From Bacteroidales bacterium (lineage in GTDB: Bacteria > Bacteroidota > Bacteroidia > Bacteroidales > UBA10428), in assembly GCA_035299085.1 (NCBI GenBank), contig DATGXG010000013.1, forward strand, positions 1 to 64,000: a DNA stretch of 64,000 bases. The letters are read 5' to 3'. The translations under genes and the position numbers were made by a program. This document shows, in pieces, positions 26,487 through 34,884 of the stretch. Numbering within the stretch: the stretch's first letter is position 1; every line of letters begins with the position of its first letter. Under the pieces are notes generated by a model. That model did not search any database and was not told the origin of the DNA. It saw only the letters and a list, made by a program, of their open reading frames with translations.

Positions 26487-26729
26487 TTAGAAACTCTTTA
26501 TAAATCCTTTGGTTTTTGCGTCCTCGAGGGCCTTCTTCAAACCTACTTTATTGATAACCCTCATTCCGGCGGCGGAGACGCGAATGCTAACCCAACGGTT
26601 TTCTTCAGGAAGAAAAATCTTCTTATCGAAAAGGTTAACATCAAAAGTTCTTTTGGTCCTGCGTTTGGAGTGCGAAACGTTATTTCCTACCATCGCAGTT
26701 TTTCCTGTAATCTGACAAATTCTTGACAT
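26487..26729 (-). CDS. rpmB: 50S ribosomal protein bL28
   Basis: An 80-residue large-subunit protein. Hallmarks are [20 protein letters not shown] at the start, [13 protein letters not shown], and the [12 protein letters not shown] segment. The usual CxxC zinc pairs are absent; only one cysteine (Cys5) is present. First gene of the rpmB-rpmG-DUF4295 unit, 87 bp downstream of cinA. Confidence 0.96.
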   Translation of the reverse strand: MSRICQITGKTAMVGNNVSHSKRRTKRTFDVNLFDKKIFLPEENRWVSIRVSAAGMRVINKVGLKKALEDAKTKGFIKSF

Positions 26730-26816
26730 TTCTAAATCAGTTTATTCGCTTTCTAAAAACAGGTTGCAAAGAACGATAAATTTTTTTAAAAATCCAACTG
26801 TGGGTACTAAAAATAT

Positions 26817-28064
26817 TTATAAACAATTCATTATCTCTTCCCGAAGCATGAAAAGCGCAGCAATAGCGGCCTTTTGAATATTCCGTCCCCTGTCTTCCCC
26901 AAAGTTATGCACATTTGAGATAATTCTTTTTTTAGAAGCCACGGCAATCCAGGTTGTTCCGACCGGCTTTTCTTCGGTACCACCGTCTGGACCTGCTATA
27001 CCGCTTACCGCAACCGCAAAATCAGTATTAAGCTTTGTTCTGGCCCCGTCGGCCATTTGTTCGACTACCTGTTGGCTGACAGCGCCGTTCATGATAAGGG
27101 AATACGGACTTACGCTCAACTCACTTGTCTTTACATCGTTTGAGTATGAAACAATACCTCCTTTGAAATAGGCTGATGATCCGGATATTGATGTTAGCAT
27201 GGCGCTAATGGTTCCACCCGTACAACTTTCAGCCGTAGAAACCGTTAAATTGTTAGATTTTAAGATATTGCCAACTATTATCTCAAGTTTATCTTCACCC
27301 CTCCCAAATACAGGTTTGCCGATAATCTGTTCAAGCTTTAGCGCCTGTTCTTCCATTTTGTCTTTTAGTTCAACAGCGCTTCCTTCCGTTTTACCTGTTA
27401 TCCTTAACCTGAGAATACCGGGTGAAGGAAGGTAGGCAAGTTTCATATTCTCCGGAAGGCTGTTTTCCCAATCGTTTATAATACCAGCCATAACTGACTC
27501 AGGCACACCATGCGTCAGAACAGTTATATGCTCTATGGCAGGCAAAGGAAACGTCGATTTTAATTTCGGAGCCAGTTCTTCCTGCCAGATGGCCTTCATT
27601 TCGTAAGGAACACCGGGAAGAGAAATAAAAACTTTATTGTTCCTGTTGAACCACATTCCCTGGGCTGTCCCGGCGCTGTTATGAAGAACTTCACAATTGT
27701 GAGGTAGTTCGGCCTGCTTCAGATTGCGTTCATTTAATTCTACTCCCCTCGATTCAAGAAGCAGCCTGATGCTGTCAACCGCATGCGGATTAATTACAAG
27801 TTTTGAACCGAAGTATTCTGCCAGGGCGGGTTTTGTAATATCATCGCTTGTAGGACCAAGACCACCGGTGCAAACGATCAGGTCAGCTCTTTCAGATGCA
27901 GAATCAAGTGCTTTAAGGATGTTTTCTTTTATATCAGGGACAGAAGTAATCTGAATAACAGGGATCCCAAGGAGGTTCAGTTGCGAAGCCAGATAAGCCG
28001 AATTGGTATCAATTACCTGTCCGATAAGAATTTCATCGCCAATGGTGATTATTTCTGCATTCAT
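26817..28064 (-). CDS. cinA: CinA family nicotinamide-nucleotide amidohydrolase
   Basis: A 415-residue two-domain enzyme. The N-terminal MoCF-like domain (MNAEIITIGDEILIGQVIDTN, then CTGGLGPTSDD) resembles the ADP-ribose pyrophosphatase (COG1058) part. The C-terminal PncC domain (STAESCTGGTISAMLTSISG, SGIAGPDGGTEEKPVGT) deamidates nicotinamide mononucleotide in pyridine nucleotide recycling. The historical link to competence is weak outside a few species. Both domains appear intact. It lies upstream of rpmB and downstream of two tRNA genes on the same strand. Confidence 0.93.
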   Translation of the reverse strand: MNAEIITIGDEILIGQVIDTNSAYLASQLNLLGIPVIQITSVPDIKENILKALDSASERADLIVCTGGLGPTSDDITKPALAEYFGSKLVINPHAVDSIRLLLESRGVELNERNLKQAELPHNCEVLHNSAGTAQGMWFNRNNKVFISLPGVPYEMKAIWQEELAPKLKSTFPLPAIEHITVLTHGVPESVMAGIINDWENSLPENMKLAYLPSPGILRLRITGKTEGSAVELKDKMEEQALKLEQIIGKPVFGRGEDKLEIIVGNILKSNNLTVSTAESCTGGTISAMLTSISGSSAYFKGGIVSYSNDVKTSELSVSPYSLIMNGAVSQQVVEQMADGARTKLNTDFAVAVSGIAGPDGGTEEKPVGTTWIAVASKKRIISNVHNFGEDRGRNIQKAAIAALFMLREEIMNCL

Positions 28065-28083
28065 AAATCATTCCTGCCTATCT

Positions 28084-28153
28084 AACCTTAAAACCTAAAA
28101 CCTTAAACCTTTAAACCTTTAAACCTTAAAACCTTAAAACCTTCAAACCTTGA
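28084..28153. repeat. Imperfect tandem repeat of AAACCTT(T/A), about nine units
   Basis: About 70 bp of near-identical 7-8-bp units (aaaacctt, aaaccttt, caaacctt) lie between the cinA start and tRNA-Gly. It is the longest of the intergenic short tandem repeats in the window. The units drift between 7 and 8 bp, which suggests slippage. No spacers or CRISPR features are present. Confidence 0.85.
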
Positions 28154-28164
28154 ACTTCTATCTG

Positions 28165-28237
28165 AGCGGCAAACGGGTCTCGAACCCGCGACCTTGAGCT
28201 TGGGAAGCTCACGCTCTACCAACTGAGCTACTGCCGC
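28165..28237 (-). tRNA. tRNA-Gly (anticodon CCC)
   Basis: The 73-nt cloverleaf on the minus strand has acceptor GCGGCAG / TTGCCGC (one G-U pair), D-arm GCTC...GAGC, anticodon stem TGAGC / GCTCA with loop TTCCCAA, and T-arm GCGGG TTCGAGA CCCGT. The discriminator base is U73, as expected for tRNA-Gly. CCA is not encoded. It decodes GGG. Confidence 0.95.
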
Positions 28238-28243
28238 AATCTG

Positions 28244-28316
28244 AGCCTCTCAGGGGACTTGAACCCCCGACCTGCGGTTTACGAAACCGCTGCTCTACCA
28301 GCTGAGCTAAAGAGGC
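28244..28316 (-). tRNA. tRNA-Thr (anticodon CGU)
   Basis: The 73-nt cloverleaf on the minus strand has acceptor GCCTCTT / GAGAGGC, anticodon stem GCGGT / ACCGC with loop TTCGTAA (anticodon CGT), and T-arm GGGGG TTCAAGT CCCCT. It decodes ACG. It lies 6 bp upstream of tRNA-Gly, so the two are probably one transcript. CCA is not encoded. Confidence 0.95.
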
Positions 28317-28389
28317 TTGTCTTTTCAATTCAAGGGTCACAAAATTATAAATATTAGCGATTTGAACAAGCACGATTTTCCACATTTAT

Positions 28390-29631
28390 TCAGTCCGCTT
28401 TACTTTTAAGGGCCTTTACCCTTTGCAACAATGTGGGATGTGAATAGTGAAAAAACACATAAGCCGGATGGGGTGTCAGGTTGCTGAGATTTTTCGACGA
28501 TAGTTTTTTCAGTGCGTTAACAAGTGCCTCAGGATTACTGTTCATTTTAACAAAATTATCGGCGGCATATTCGTTCCTGCGTGAAATGTGGTTCATAAGG
28601 AGCCCGGTAACAAGTGAAATGGGACTGTATAAAATTCCGAATGCGATCAATCCAAGATGAAAGGCAGGTTGTGAACCTCCGAGTGCTTCGGATAAAGCAG
28701 GATTAGCTATTAGGAGTGACAGGATATACAGTGTAAAACCGGTCTGAATTATTCCGGCAAGCAATCCGGCATAAACGTGATGCTTCTTATAATGCCCGAT
28801 TTCATGGGCAAGAACAGCCACAATTTCTTCCGTAGTAAGGTCTTTTATAAGCGTATCGTAAAGTACAATCCTTTTTTTTGGTCCCAGTCCGGTAAAATAG
28901 GCATTGGCTTTTGAAGACCTTTTTGATCCGTCGATTACAAAGATATTGTTCAGTTTGAACCCTGCCTTAACACTGAAAGCCTGGATGGCATCCCGGAGTT
29001 CTCCGTCAGGCAATGGTTTTTGCTTATTGAACAACGGCACTATCAGCGATGAATAGAACATCGCCATAAATACAGTAAATACAACAGCAAGTATCCAGGC
29101 GTAGATCCAGAAGTCAGTGCCTGTTTTGCTGTAAAACCATACAATCAGTGCCAGCAGCCCGCCACCAATAACTGCACCGAGCAACCAGCCTTTTATTTTA
29201 TCCAGCACATAAGTTTTCGGAGTGGTACGATTAAAACCGAATCTTTCTTCGATTACAAATATATCATACAAAGAAAAAGGAGTGGTTATCAGGTCTGAAG
29301 CGATGGCTAAAATGCCGAAGAAAACCAGGACAATAAATACAGGATTTTCGGTTACTCCCCTGGCCCAGGAATCAACCAGTTTAAATCCGCCAAGGAATAG
29401 CATGAGCAGAAGGATTATGAAACTAAATGAACTAGTCAGGGTTCCGAAACGATCGTTTGTTTTTTTGTAGGCCTGTTGTTTTTTATATTGTTCCGCATCG
29501 AATACATCTTTCAGTTCTTGTGGAAGATCACTTGTCATCCGTTTACGGTTGAGATATTCAAGAAAACGTTCAAGTGCAAAATCAATCACCAGTATGGCAA
29601 TGATTACATAAAAAATGAGATTATAAGTCAT
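28390..29631 (-). CDS. M48 family zinc metallopeptidase (Ste24/CAAX-protease-like)
   Basis: A 413-residue multi-span membrane protease. The zinc-binding motif HEIGH is in VLAHEIGHYKKHH, and the third ligand lies in NEYAADNFV. The N-terminal CAAX_prenyl_protease_1 domain includes several membrane helices and the conserved GLGPKKRIVLYDTLI. Bacteria lack prenylated CAAX proteins, so the likely role is membrane-protein quality control, as for HtpX. The ATG at 29631 is chosen because a TATTTTTG promoter box lies at 29646-29653; an in-frame upstream start at 29682 would precede that box. Last gene of a minus-strand run after two DUF6340 lipoproteins. Confidence 0.9.
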   Translation of the reverse strand: MTYNLIFYVIIAILVIDFALERFLEYLNRKRMTSDLPQELKDVFDAEQYKKQQAYKKTNDRFGTLTSSFSFIILLLMLFLGGFKLVDSWARGVTENPVFIVLVFFGILAIASDLITTPFSLYDIFVIEERFGFNRTTPKTYVLDKIKGWLLGAVIGGGLLALIVWFYSKTGTDFWIYAWILAVVFTVFMAMFYSSLIVPLFNKQKPLPDGELRDAIQAFSVKAGFKLNNIFVIDGSKRSSKANAYFTGLGPKKRIVLYDTLIKDLTTEEIVAVLAHEIGHYKKHHVYAGLLAGIIQTGFTLYILSLLIANPALSEALGGSQPAFHLGLIAFGILYSPISLVTGLLMNHISRRNEYAADNFVKMNSNPEALVNALKKLSSKNLSNLTPHPAYVFFHYSHPTLLQRVKALKSKAD

Positions 29632-29645
29632 CCGGAAAATTTTTG

Positions 29646-29653
29646 CAAAAATA
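29646..29653 (-). promoter_or_regulatory. -7 promoter box of the M48 peptidase gene
   Basis: On the minus strand it reads TATTTTTG, a full match to TAnnTTTG. It lies 14 bp upstream of the ATG at 29631, partly in the intergenic gap after the DUF6340 stop, and supports this ATG. Confidence 0.5.
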
Positions 29654-29662
29654 CAACAATCC

Positions 29663-30730
29663 TTATTGCATTTGCTGGTCAAGCAAGGTCCTCTTTTTAA
29701 TTCTTTCCCCGAGAACAGACTGGTACGACTTTATTTTTTTGGAAGTCCGTAAACTGTCAGCCCGCTTAATCCAGAAAAGCGACCTGTCCAGATCATCCTC
29801 CCGTTCTGATTTAATAGCAAGATTATAGGAAGCCTTTGATTCCACCCTGCGCTTATGATTATAGGCAAGCTTTTGCCAAAAGTCCGCAGCATCATCCCAG
29901 TTATCATTCATTGCCATATAATTCGCTTCAGACAGGTATGGATTCAGATCTCTGAATAGGTACCGTTTCTGATTATCCTTCCAAAGAGGTGTAAGGCGAT
30001 TGCCAACAAGGTTACCGGTAAAAAAACAAGAATTATACAATAATTCCTGTTGGGCTTTACTATTATGAAATTTATCGCACTCCCCTGGACGATACATATC
30101 GAATAATTCAGTTAGAACAATCAAATCAGGATACTCAAAATCCCATGGATTAAAAACACCAATTTTAAAGCTTGAAACAAGATGATAAACAAATACGCAG
30201 TTTTTCGGTGAATTACCAGAATTCACATAGAGAACCCATTCACCGTATCCGTTTTTTATATATTCTACGCCATCAATATTGCGCGTCACGTCGCTTTCAA
30301 GTTTCCCATTGTTCAGGCGATCCATAAAATCACGGGCTAAAACTTTTACTATAAGCAATACCGCATCTGTTGAATCATGCAGGCAAATCTGCCGGATGAG
30401 TTCTTTATCAATTCTCCCGATGCTTACCTGTTTAATGAAAGAGGTATCTGTTATTTTGACTTTTGTAAATCGCGGAGAATTAGAAAGAACATCGTGTATT
30501 CCATAGATGTATGCTGATTTGATTTTATTGTAATCGCAGGAAGTATCCGGTTTAAATGCTGAAAGGCTGTCGAACTGGCCTAATTTTGCCTGGTAACCGA
30601 CAGCCGGGAAAAGGGATAATTTCTTAACACCGGGGGATATTGTAAATTCAGCCGGCTCAAGGACACTGAGATGAATAACTTGTGAGGCACATCCGGTAAG
30701 CAGGAAAAGGAATAAAACCAAATTCTTCAT
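29663..30730 (-). CDS. DUF6340-type lipoprotein, copy A
   Basis: A 355-residue envelope lipoprotein. The signal peptide ends in the lipobox LLTGC (Cys14). The segment after it (VIHLSVLEPAEFTISPGVKK) matches the start of DUF6340 as I recall the family. The C-terminal part has short TPR-like helices (DDAADFWQKLA, DDLDRSLFWIKRADSL). The ATG at 30730 begins the signal peptide; the frame is open 4 codons further. It is a paralogue of the next gene, with which it shares the IRQICLHDSTDAVLL / LRKICTQDTTEYILL type segment and the C-terminal repeats. Function unknown. Confidence 0.75.
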   Translation of the reverse strand: MKNLVLFLFLLTGCASQVIHLSVLEPAEFTISPGVKKLSLFPAVGYQAKLGQFDSLSAFKPDTSCDYNKIKSAYIYGIHDVLSNSPRFTKVKITDTSFIKQVSIGRIDKELIRQICLHDSTDAVLLIVKVLARDFMDRLNNGKLESDVTRNIDGVEYIKNGYGEWVLYVNSGNSPKNCVFVYHLVSSFKIGVFNPWDFEYPDLIVLTELFDMYRPGECDKFHNSKAQQELLYNSCFFTGNLVGNRLTPLWKDNQKRYLFRDLNPYLSEANYMAMNDNWDDAADFWQKLAYNHKRRVESKASYNLAIKSEREDDLDRSLFWIKRADSLRTSKKIKSYQSVLGERIKKRTLLDQQMQ

Positions 30731-30773
30731 GCGAAAAGTCAAGATTTCAGATAGGAATTACGATTTTGATTAG

Positions 30774-30814
30774 AAATCGTAAATCGTAATCGTAAATCGT
30801 AAATCGTAAATCGT
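30774..30814. repeat. Tandem repeat of AAATCGT (five units plus one shortened)
   Basis: Heptamers aaatcgt at 30774, 30781, 30794, 30801 and 30808, plus a hexamer aatcgt at 30788, lie between the two DUF6340 genes. A reverse-complement copy, ATTACGATTT (30758-30767), precedes the array and could pair with 30781-30790. This adds another distinct unit to the intergenic repeat set. Confidence 0.85.
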
Positions 30815-30823
30815 AAATTAACA

Positions 30824-31777
30824 CTAAGGTAATTGTTTATCCAGTAACTTTTTCGTCTCCAACCGCTTTTCTAAAATATCCCTGTAAATTTTTATCCTCT
30901 TATTGTTTCCCAGGCTATCAGCGTAATCAATCCACTGCAGCGCCTGGTCAAGATCATCTCCGTGTTCCCAGGCAAGTGCCATATTAAAGGCTGCTTTTGA
31001 AGCAAGTGAGTGATTAGGACCATCTGACAGATCATTCCAGATTAATGATGCTGCCCGCCAGTTGTTTCTTTTGATTAACCTGGAGGCATGTTTCATATCA
31101 GATCCCGGCCCGTCGAAATACGTACGAAGGGTATCTTTCCAATACGGACAAATCTTCATGCCGGTTAAATAGCCGCTTGTATAACAGTTTCTGTACAAAT
31201 GGTACTCTGTATCGCCGAATCCTCCAAACACACCATCTAATCTTAGACTGTCGGTTTCGGTAAACCTAAGTGCTATTGATTCAATGAATGGCTGAAGAAA
31301 AGCCCATTTGGTTAAATTAATCATTTTGTAAACACCATAATAGGTTGTATTTGATTCCCTTTCCAATTCAGTATCATAAACTGTAGAACCCTGTAAAAGA
31401 AGAATATATTCTGTTGTATCCTGCGTACAGATTTTTCGAAGGTCATCCCAGAACAACACGCTGTCTTTCATATAGAGCCCATATGATGTACAATTTAAAA
31501 CAACTTTTGTGAATTTCGGTGATTCGGACATTACATTGTAAATACCGTCAAGGTAGCCAGTTTTTATCTGTGCCACATCAGTTTTGGCAGAGATCTGTAT
31601 TTCATTGAGGCTGTCTAACCTGTTTTTAACAGGAGTATAGCCAGGCTTTGGATAAATCGTTATTTTTTTGATTTCTTTGGGAAGTACAACAGAAGACGGT
31701 TGCAGAACACTGATAGTTATCCTGTTAGTATAGCATGCAAGACAAAGAAGAGTTAAAACAAATGACAACAGCCTCAT
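30824..31777 (-). CDS. DUF6340-type lipoprotein, copy B
   Basis: A 317-residue envelope lipoprotein, paralogous to copy A. The signal peptide contains LLCLAC (lipobox Cys15) followed by an ITISVLQPSSVVLPKEIKK segment, the DUF6340-like start. The C-terminus again carries TPR-like helices (RAASLIWNDLS, DDLDQALQWIDYADSLG) and ends KKLLDKQLP, very like copy A (TLLDQQMQ). The tandem pair is separated by about 90 bp holding the AAATCGT repeat. It lies 36 bp after fabG. Function unknown. Confidence 0.75.
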   Translation of the reverse strand: MRLLSFVLTLLCLACYTNRITISVLQPSSVVLPKEIKKITIYPKPGYTPVKNRLDSLNEIQISAKTDVAQIKTGYLDGIYNVMSESPKFTKVVLNCTSYGLYMKDSVLFWDDLRKICTQDTTEYILLLQGSTVYDTELERESNTTYYGVYKMINLTKWAFLQPFIESIALRFTETDSLRLDGVFGGFGDTEYHLYRNCYTSGYLTGMKICPYWKDTLRTYFDGPGSDMKHASRLIKRNNWRAASLIWNDLSDGPNHSLASKAAFNMALAWEHGDDLDQALQWIDYADSLGNNKRIKIYRDILEKRLETKKLLDKQLP

Positions 31778-31813
31778 ATGAAAAAAGGTTGGGTTGGAAA
31801 GGCAGTCCTTGTA

Positions 31814-32560
31814 CTAGGTTCTCATACCGCCACAAACTCCGATAACCTGACCGTTAACATATGAAGAAAGATCACATGCAAGGAACAGGGCTACCTTAGC
31901 GACTTCTTCAGGAGTTCCGCCGCGTTTCAGGGGTATTTTTTCGGCCCATTGTTTTTTAACATCCTCAGGCAGCTTATTGGTCATTTCAGTGATTATAAAT
32001 CCCGGGGCAATAGCGTTGCATCGAACATTGCGTGAGCCGAGTTCCATGGCGATTGACTTAGTAAAACCGATCATTCCGGCTTTTGATGCCGAATAGTTGG
32101 CCTGTCCTGCATTGCCACCCACACCCACAACCGAGCTCATATTTATTATGGAACCGCCCATATTCTTGATCATGATCCGTTGAACAGCCTTTGTAAAATT
32201 GAAAACCGATTTCAGGTTGACACTGATTACGGTGTCCCATTGTTGCTCGGTCATGCGCAGCAAGAGGGTGTCCATAGTGATTCCGGCATTGTTGACAAGC
32301 ACGTCCACCGTTCCGAAATCACTTACGATTTGGTTAACAACCTTTTCGGTATCGGCAAAATTACTGGCATCAGAAGCGTAAACTTTGCATTTTACGCCCA
32401 TGGCACTGATCTGTTTTTCAACTTCCTGTGCATTCTCATCGATCCTCAGGTCGGTTACAGCAACATTGGCTCCTTCAGATGCGAATGCAAGAGCTATTGC
32501 TTTCCCAATGCCGCGTGCAGCACCGGTAACAATAGCAGTTTTTCCTTCGAGTAACTTCAT
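31814..32560 (-). CDS. fabG: 3-oxoacyl-[acyl-carrier-protein] reductase FabG
   Basis: An NADPH-dependent short-chain reductase that performs the first reduction in each cycle of type II fatty-acid synthesis. The 248-residue length is exact for FabG. It shows the cofactor motif TGAARGIGKAIA (12-23), NNAGITMD, the catalytic tetrad residues N, S (MSSVVGVGGN) and YSASKAG, and C-terminal CGGMRT. The conserved GVGGNAGQANYSASKAG and PGFIITEMT match FabG closely. It heads a possible operon with the two lipoproteins. It is not in a fab cluster, so another SDR role cannot be entirely excluded. Confidence 0.9.
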   Translation of the reverse strand: MKLLEGKTAIVTGAARGIGKAIALAFASEGANVAVTDLRIDENAQEVEKQISAMGVKCKVYASDASNFADTEKVVNQIVSDFGTVDVLVNNAGITMDTLLLRMTEQQWDTVISVNLKSVFNFTKAVQRIMIKNMGGSIINMSSVVGVGGNAGQANYSASKAGMIGFTKSIAMELGSRNVRCNAIAPGFIITEMTNKLPEDVKKQWAEKIPLKRGGTPEEVAKVALFLACDLSSYVNGQVIGVCGGMRT

Positions 32561-32585
32561 GATTTAAATTTTATGGATTTAAAGA

Positions 32586-32593
32586 CAAAAATA
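32586..32593 (-). promoter_or_regulatory. -7 promoter box of fabG
   Basis: On the minus strand it reads TATTTTTG, matching TAnnTTTG, 25 bp before the fabG ATG. Confidence 0.5.
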
Positions 32594-32617
32594 AATGAAA
32601 AAATATAAGTAGCTAAA

Positions 32618-34816
32618 TTAAATGTACTTCTCCACCCTGCTTACCTGGTAAACGCCTTTAATAGCGGAGAGTCGGCCAATTAAAGAATCAAGGTGAGCCG
32701 TGTCCCTTACAGTGATTTTGAGCCTGCCCTTAAACATCCCGCTGTCGGTCTCAAAGTTGACTGCTTTGAGTGAAACTTTAAGGTCTTTTGAGATGATGTC
32801 AGATATATTGTTCAGCATCCCCGGATCATTTTCACCGGTCACATTGATTTCAACAGAGAACAGGGGTTCCTTGCCGCCGGTGCTCCAATGCGCCTTGACA
32901 ATGCGGTAACCGTATTTTGAGATAAGCTGTGCCGCATTGGGGCAATTCAACCGGTGTATTTTAATTCCCTCTCCCACGGTTACAAACCCGAAAACATCAT
33001 CTCCGAAAATCGGGTTACAGCATTTTGCCAGCTTAAAATCTACATTATTCAATTTATCGTCAATGATCAGGTAATCCTCTTTCCTGATAAGGTTTTCCGG
33101 TTGTACCACAGGGACCGGTTCGGGTTCGGCATTCAATACTTTTTCAACAGGCAGGGGTTCCTGGAGCAGTTCCTTTATTTCAGCGAGGTCAATCTGTTCA
33201 TTGGCTATCTGATAATACAGGTCCTGCGCCATTTTCAGCTTATAGGTCTTAAGCAGTTTGCGAATGGTTTCATCCGAAAATGGAATTTTCCAATTCTTAA
33301 GCCTCCTGACTAAAATTTCTTTACCGGTTTCAGCCAGGCGGACCTTTTCCTCATTCAGCTTAAACCTGATCTTGGTCTTGGCTTTGGAGGTTACTACAAA
33401 ATTCAGCCAGTCGAGTTTAGGTGTCTGATTTTTTGAAGTCAGCACTTCCACCCGGTCGCCGTTTTGCATCACATGGCGAATGGGAACTATTTTTGCATTT
33501 ACTTTCGCGCCTGTACATGTTGAACCTACTTCGGAATGGATGTCATAGGCAAAATCGAGAACTGTTGCCCCGGCAGGAAACTTTTTCAAATCCCCTTTCG
33601 GAGTAAAAACAAAAATTTCCTTCGAGTACAGGCTCAGCTTAAAATCATCCAGGAATTCCTTAGCATCGGGTTCAGGTGTTTCGAGCACTTCCCTGATCCG
33701 TTTCAGCCATTCTTCCAGTCCCTGCTCGGCTTCAAGACCTTTATATTTCCAGTGTGCGGCAAAACCCTTCTCAGCAATCTCATTCATACGGCGGGTCCTT
33801 ATCTGCACTTCAACCCAACGTCCGTCAGGACCTATAACCGTTGTATGCAGCGACTCATACCCGTTTGTTTTGGGAATAGAAATCCAGTCGCGTAACCGTA
33901 AGGGATTCGGCTGGTAAAGGTCGGTAACCGTGCTGTAAACCTGCCAGCAATCAGCCTTCTCATTTTTTAATTCACTGTTGAGAATGATACGGATTGCAAA
34001 AAGGTCATATATATCCTCAAAAGCAGCCCCTTTATTGACCATTTTATTCCAAATGGAATGGATTGATTTAGGCCTCCCCTTTACTTCAAAATCAAATCCC
34101 TGGCTTCGCAATGACTTTTCAATAGGACCTATAAAATCCTCAATGAATTGTTTCCTGTCGCGCATCGTTTGCGCCAGTTTGCGGGCTATCGAATCGTATG
34201 TTTTCCTGTCGGTAAATTTCAGGGAAAGATCCTCCATCTCCGACTTGATGATGTAAAAACCGAGACGGTGGGCAAGCGGGGCATAAAGGTAGGAAGCCTC
34301 AGATGCAATGCGGATCTGGTCTTCCTGAGGCAGCAACTTCATGGAACGCATCTTATGCAAATGTTCTGCAATTTTTATCAGGATAACTCTTACATCTCCT
34401 GCCAGGTTAAGAAGAAAGTTGCGCAGATTTTCAGCCTGCGGTGCCAGCGGCTTATTTCCGAGCTCATGAATAGAATGAAGGCCTGTAGTGATAGTTGCCA
34501 CAGCTTGTCCGAAATGAGCATGTATGTGAGAAATATCCGTCTTCCTATTTTTAAGGGCCTGCAGGAGAAAAATACTCTGGACTGAAGTCATTCCGAGACC
34601 AATTTCAGCAATGGCTATTTCAGCCACTTCCATGGAGGTCAGTACAGTCTTCTGCGCGTCAGTGTCATTCTCATCTTCAACTAAGGCAACCAGTATATCA
34701 TATGCCTCCCTGATTTTGGAATAATCATGAATTTCCTTATTCTTCCTGATTAACCGGATAAGCTCATCATACTTATTCCTAAGTTTTTGTATGTATTCAG
34801 GATGCCTGGAAACCAT
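32618..34816 (-). CDS. RelA/SpoT-family (p)ppGpp synthetase with degenerate hydrolase domain
   Basis: A 732-residue stringent-response enzyme. The N-terminal HD hydrolase domain has lost its metal ligands: the segment that normally reads HDxxED is SIFLLQALKNRKTD, and the usual ADRLHNMR is AEHLHKMR. The synthetase domain looks intact, with GRPKSIHSIWNKM, RDWISIPKTNGYESLHTT and the catalytic EVQIRT. TGS and C-terminal ACT domains follow. It is thus predicted to make but not degrade (p)ppGpp, like RelA, and to respond to uncharged tRNA on ribosomes. I chose the ATG at 34816; the in-frame TTG at 34840 lies inside the -7 box. Confidence 0.88.
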   Translation of the reverse strand: MVSRHPEYIQKLRNKYDELIRLIRKNKEIHDYSKIREAYDILVALVEDENDTDAQKTVLTSMEVAEIAIAEIGLGMTSVQSIFLLQALKNRKTDISHIHAHFGQAVATITTGLHSIHELGNKPLAPQAENLRNFLLNLAGDVRVILIKIAEHLHKMRSMKLLPQEDQIRIASEASYLYAPLAHRLGFYIIKSEMEDLSLKFTDRKTYDSIARKLAQTMRDRKQFIEDFIGPIEKSLRSQGFDFEVKGRPKSIHSIWNKMVNKGAAFEDIYDLFAIRIILNSELKNEKADCWQVYSTVTDLYQPNPLRLRDWISIPKTNGYESLHTTVIGPDGRWVEVQIRTRRMNEIAEKGFAAHWKYKGLEAEQGLEEWLKRIREVLETPEPDAKEFLDDFKLSLYSKEIFVFTPKGDLKKFPAGATVLDFAYDIHSEVGSTCTGAKVNAKIVPIRHVMQNGDRVEVLTSKNQTPKLDWLNFVVTSKAKTKIRFKLNEEKVRLAETGKEILVRRLKNWKIPFSDETIRKLLKTYKLKMAQDLYYQIANEQIDLAEIKELLQEPLPVEKVLNAEPEPVPVVQPENLIRKEDYLIIDDKLNNVDFKLAKCCNPIFGDDVFGFVTVGEGIKIHRLNCPNAAQLISKYGYRIVKAHWSTGGKEPLFSVEINVTGENDPGMLNNISDIISKDLKVSLKAVNFETDSGMFKGRLKITVRDTAHLDSLIGRLSAIKGVYQVSRVEKYI

Positions 34817-34837
34817 GTCAGCGTAGTATTGGTTTTG

Positions 34838-34845
34838 CAAAAATA
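34838..34845 (-). promoter_or_regulatory. -7 promoter box of the RelA-type gene
   Basis: On the minus strand it reads TATTTTTG, matching TAnnTTTG. Transcription would begin near 34833, so the first usable start codon is the ATG at 34816. Confidence 0.5.
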
Positions 34846-34884
34846 GTTAATTTTAGGCATCCGCTTTCTCATTTCAATTGCGCC

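Noticed and set aside
28084..28153. Possible CRISPR array
   Set aside because: The units are contiguous 7-8-bp repeats without spacers, and no cas gene is near; this is a simple tandem repeat.
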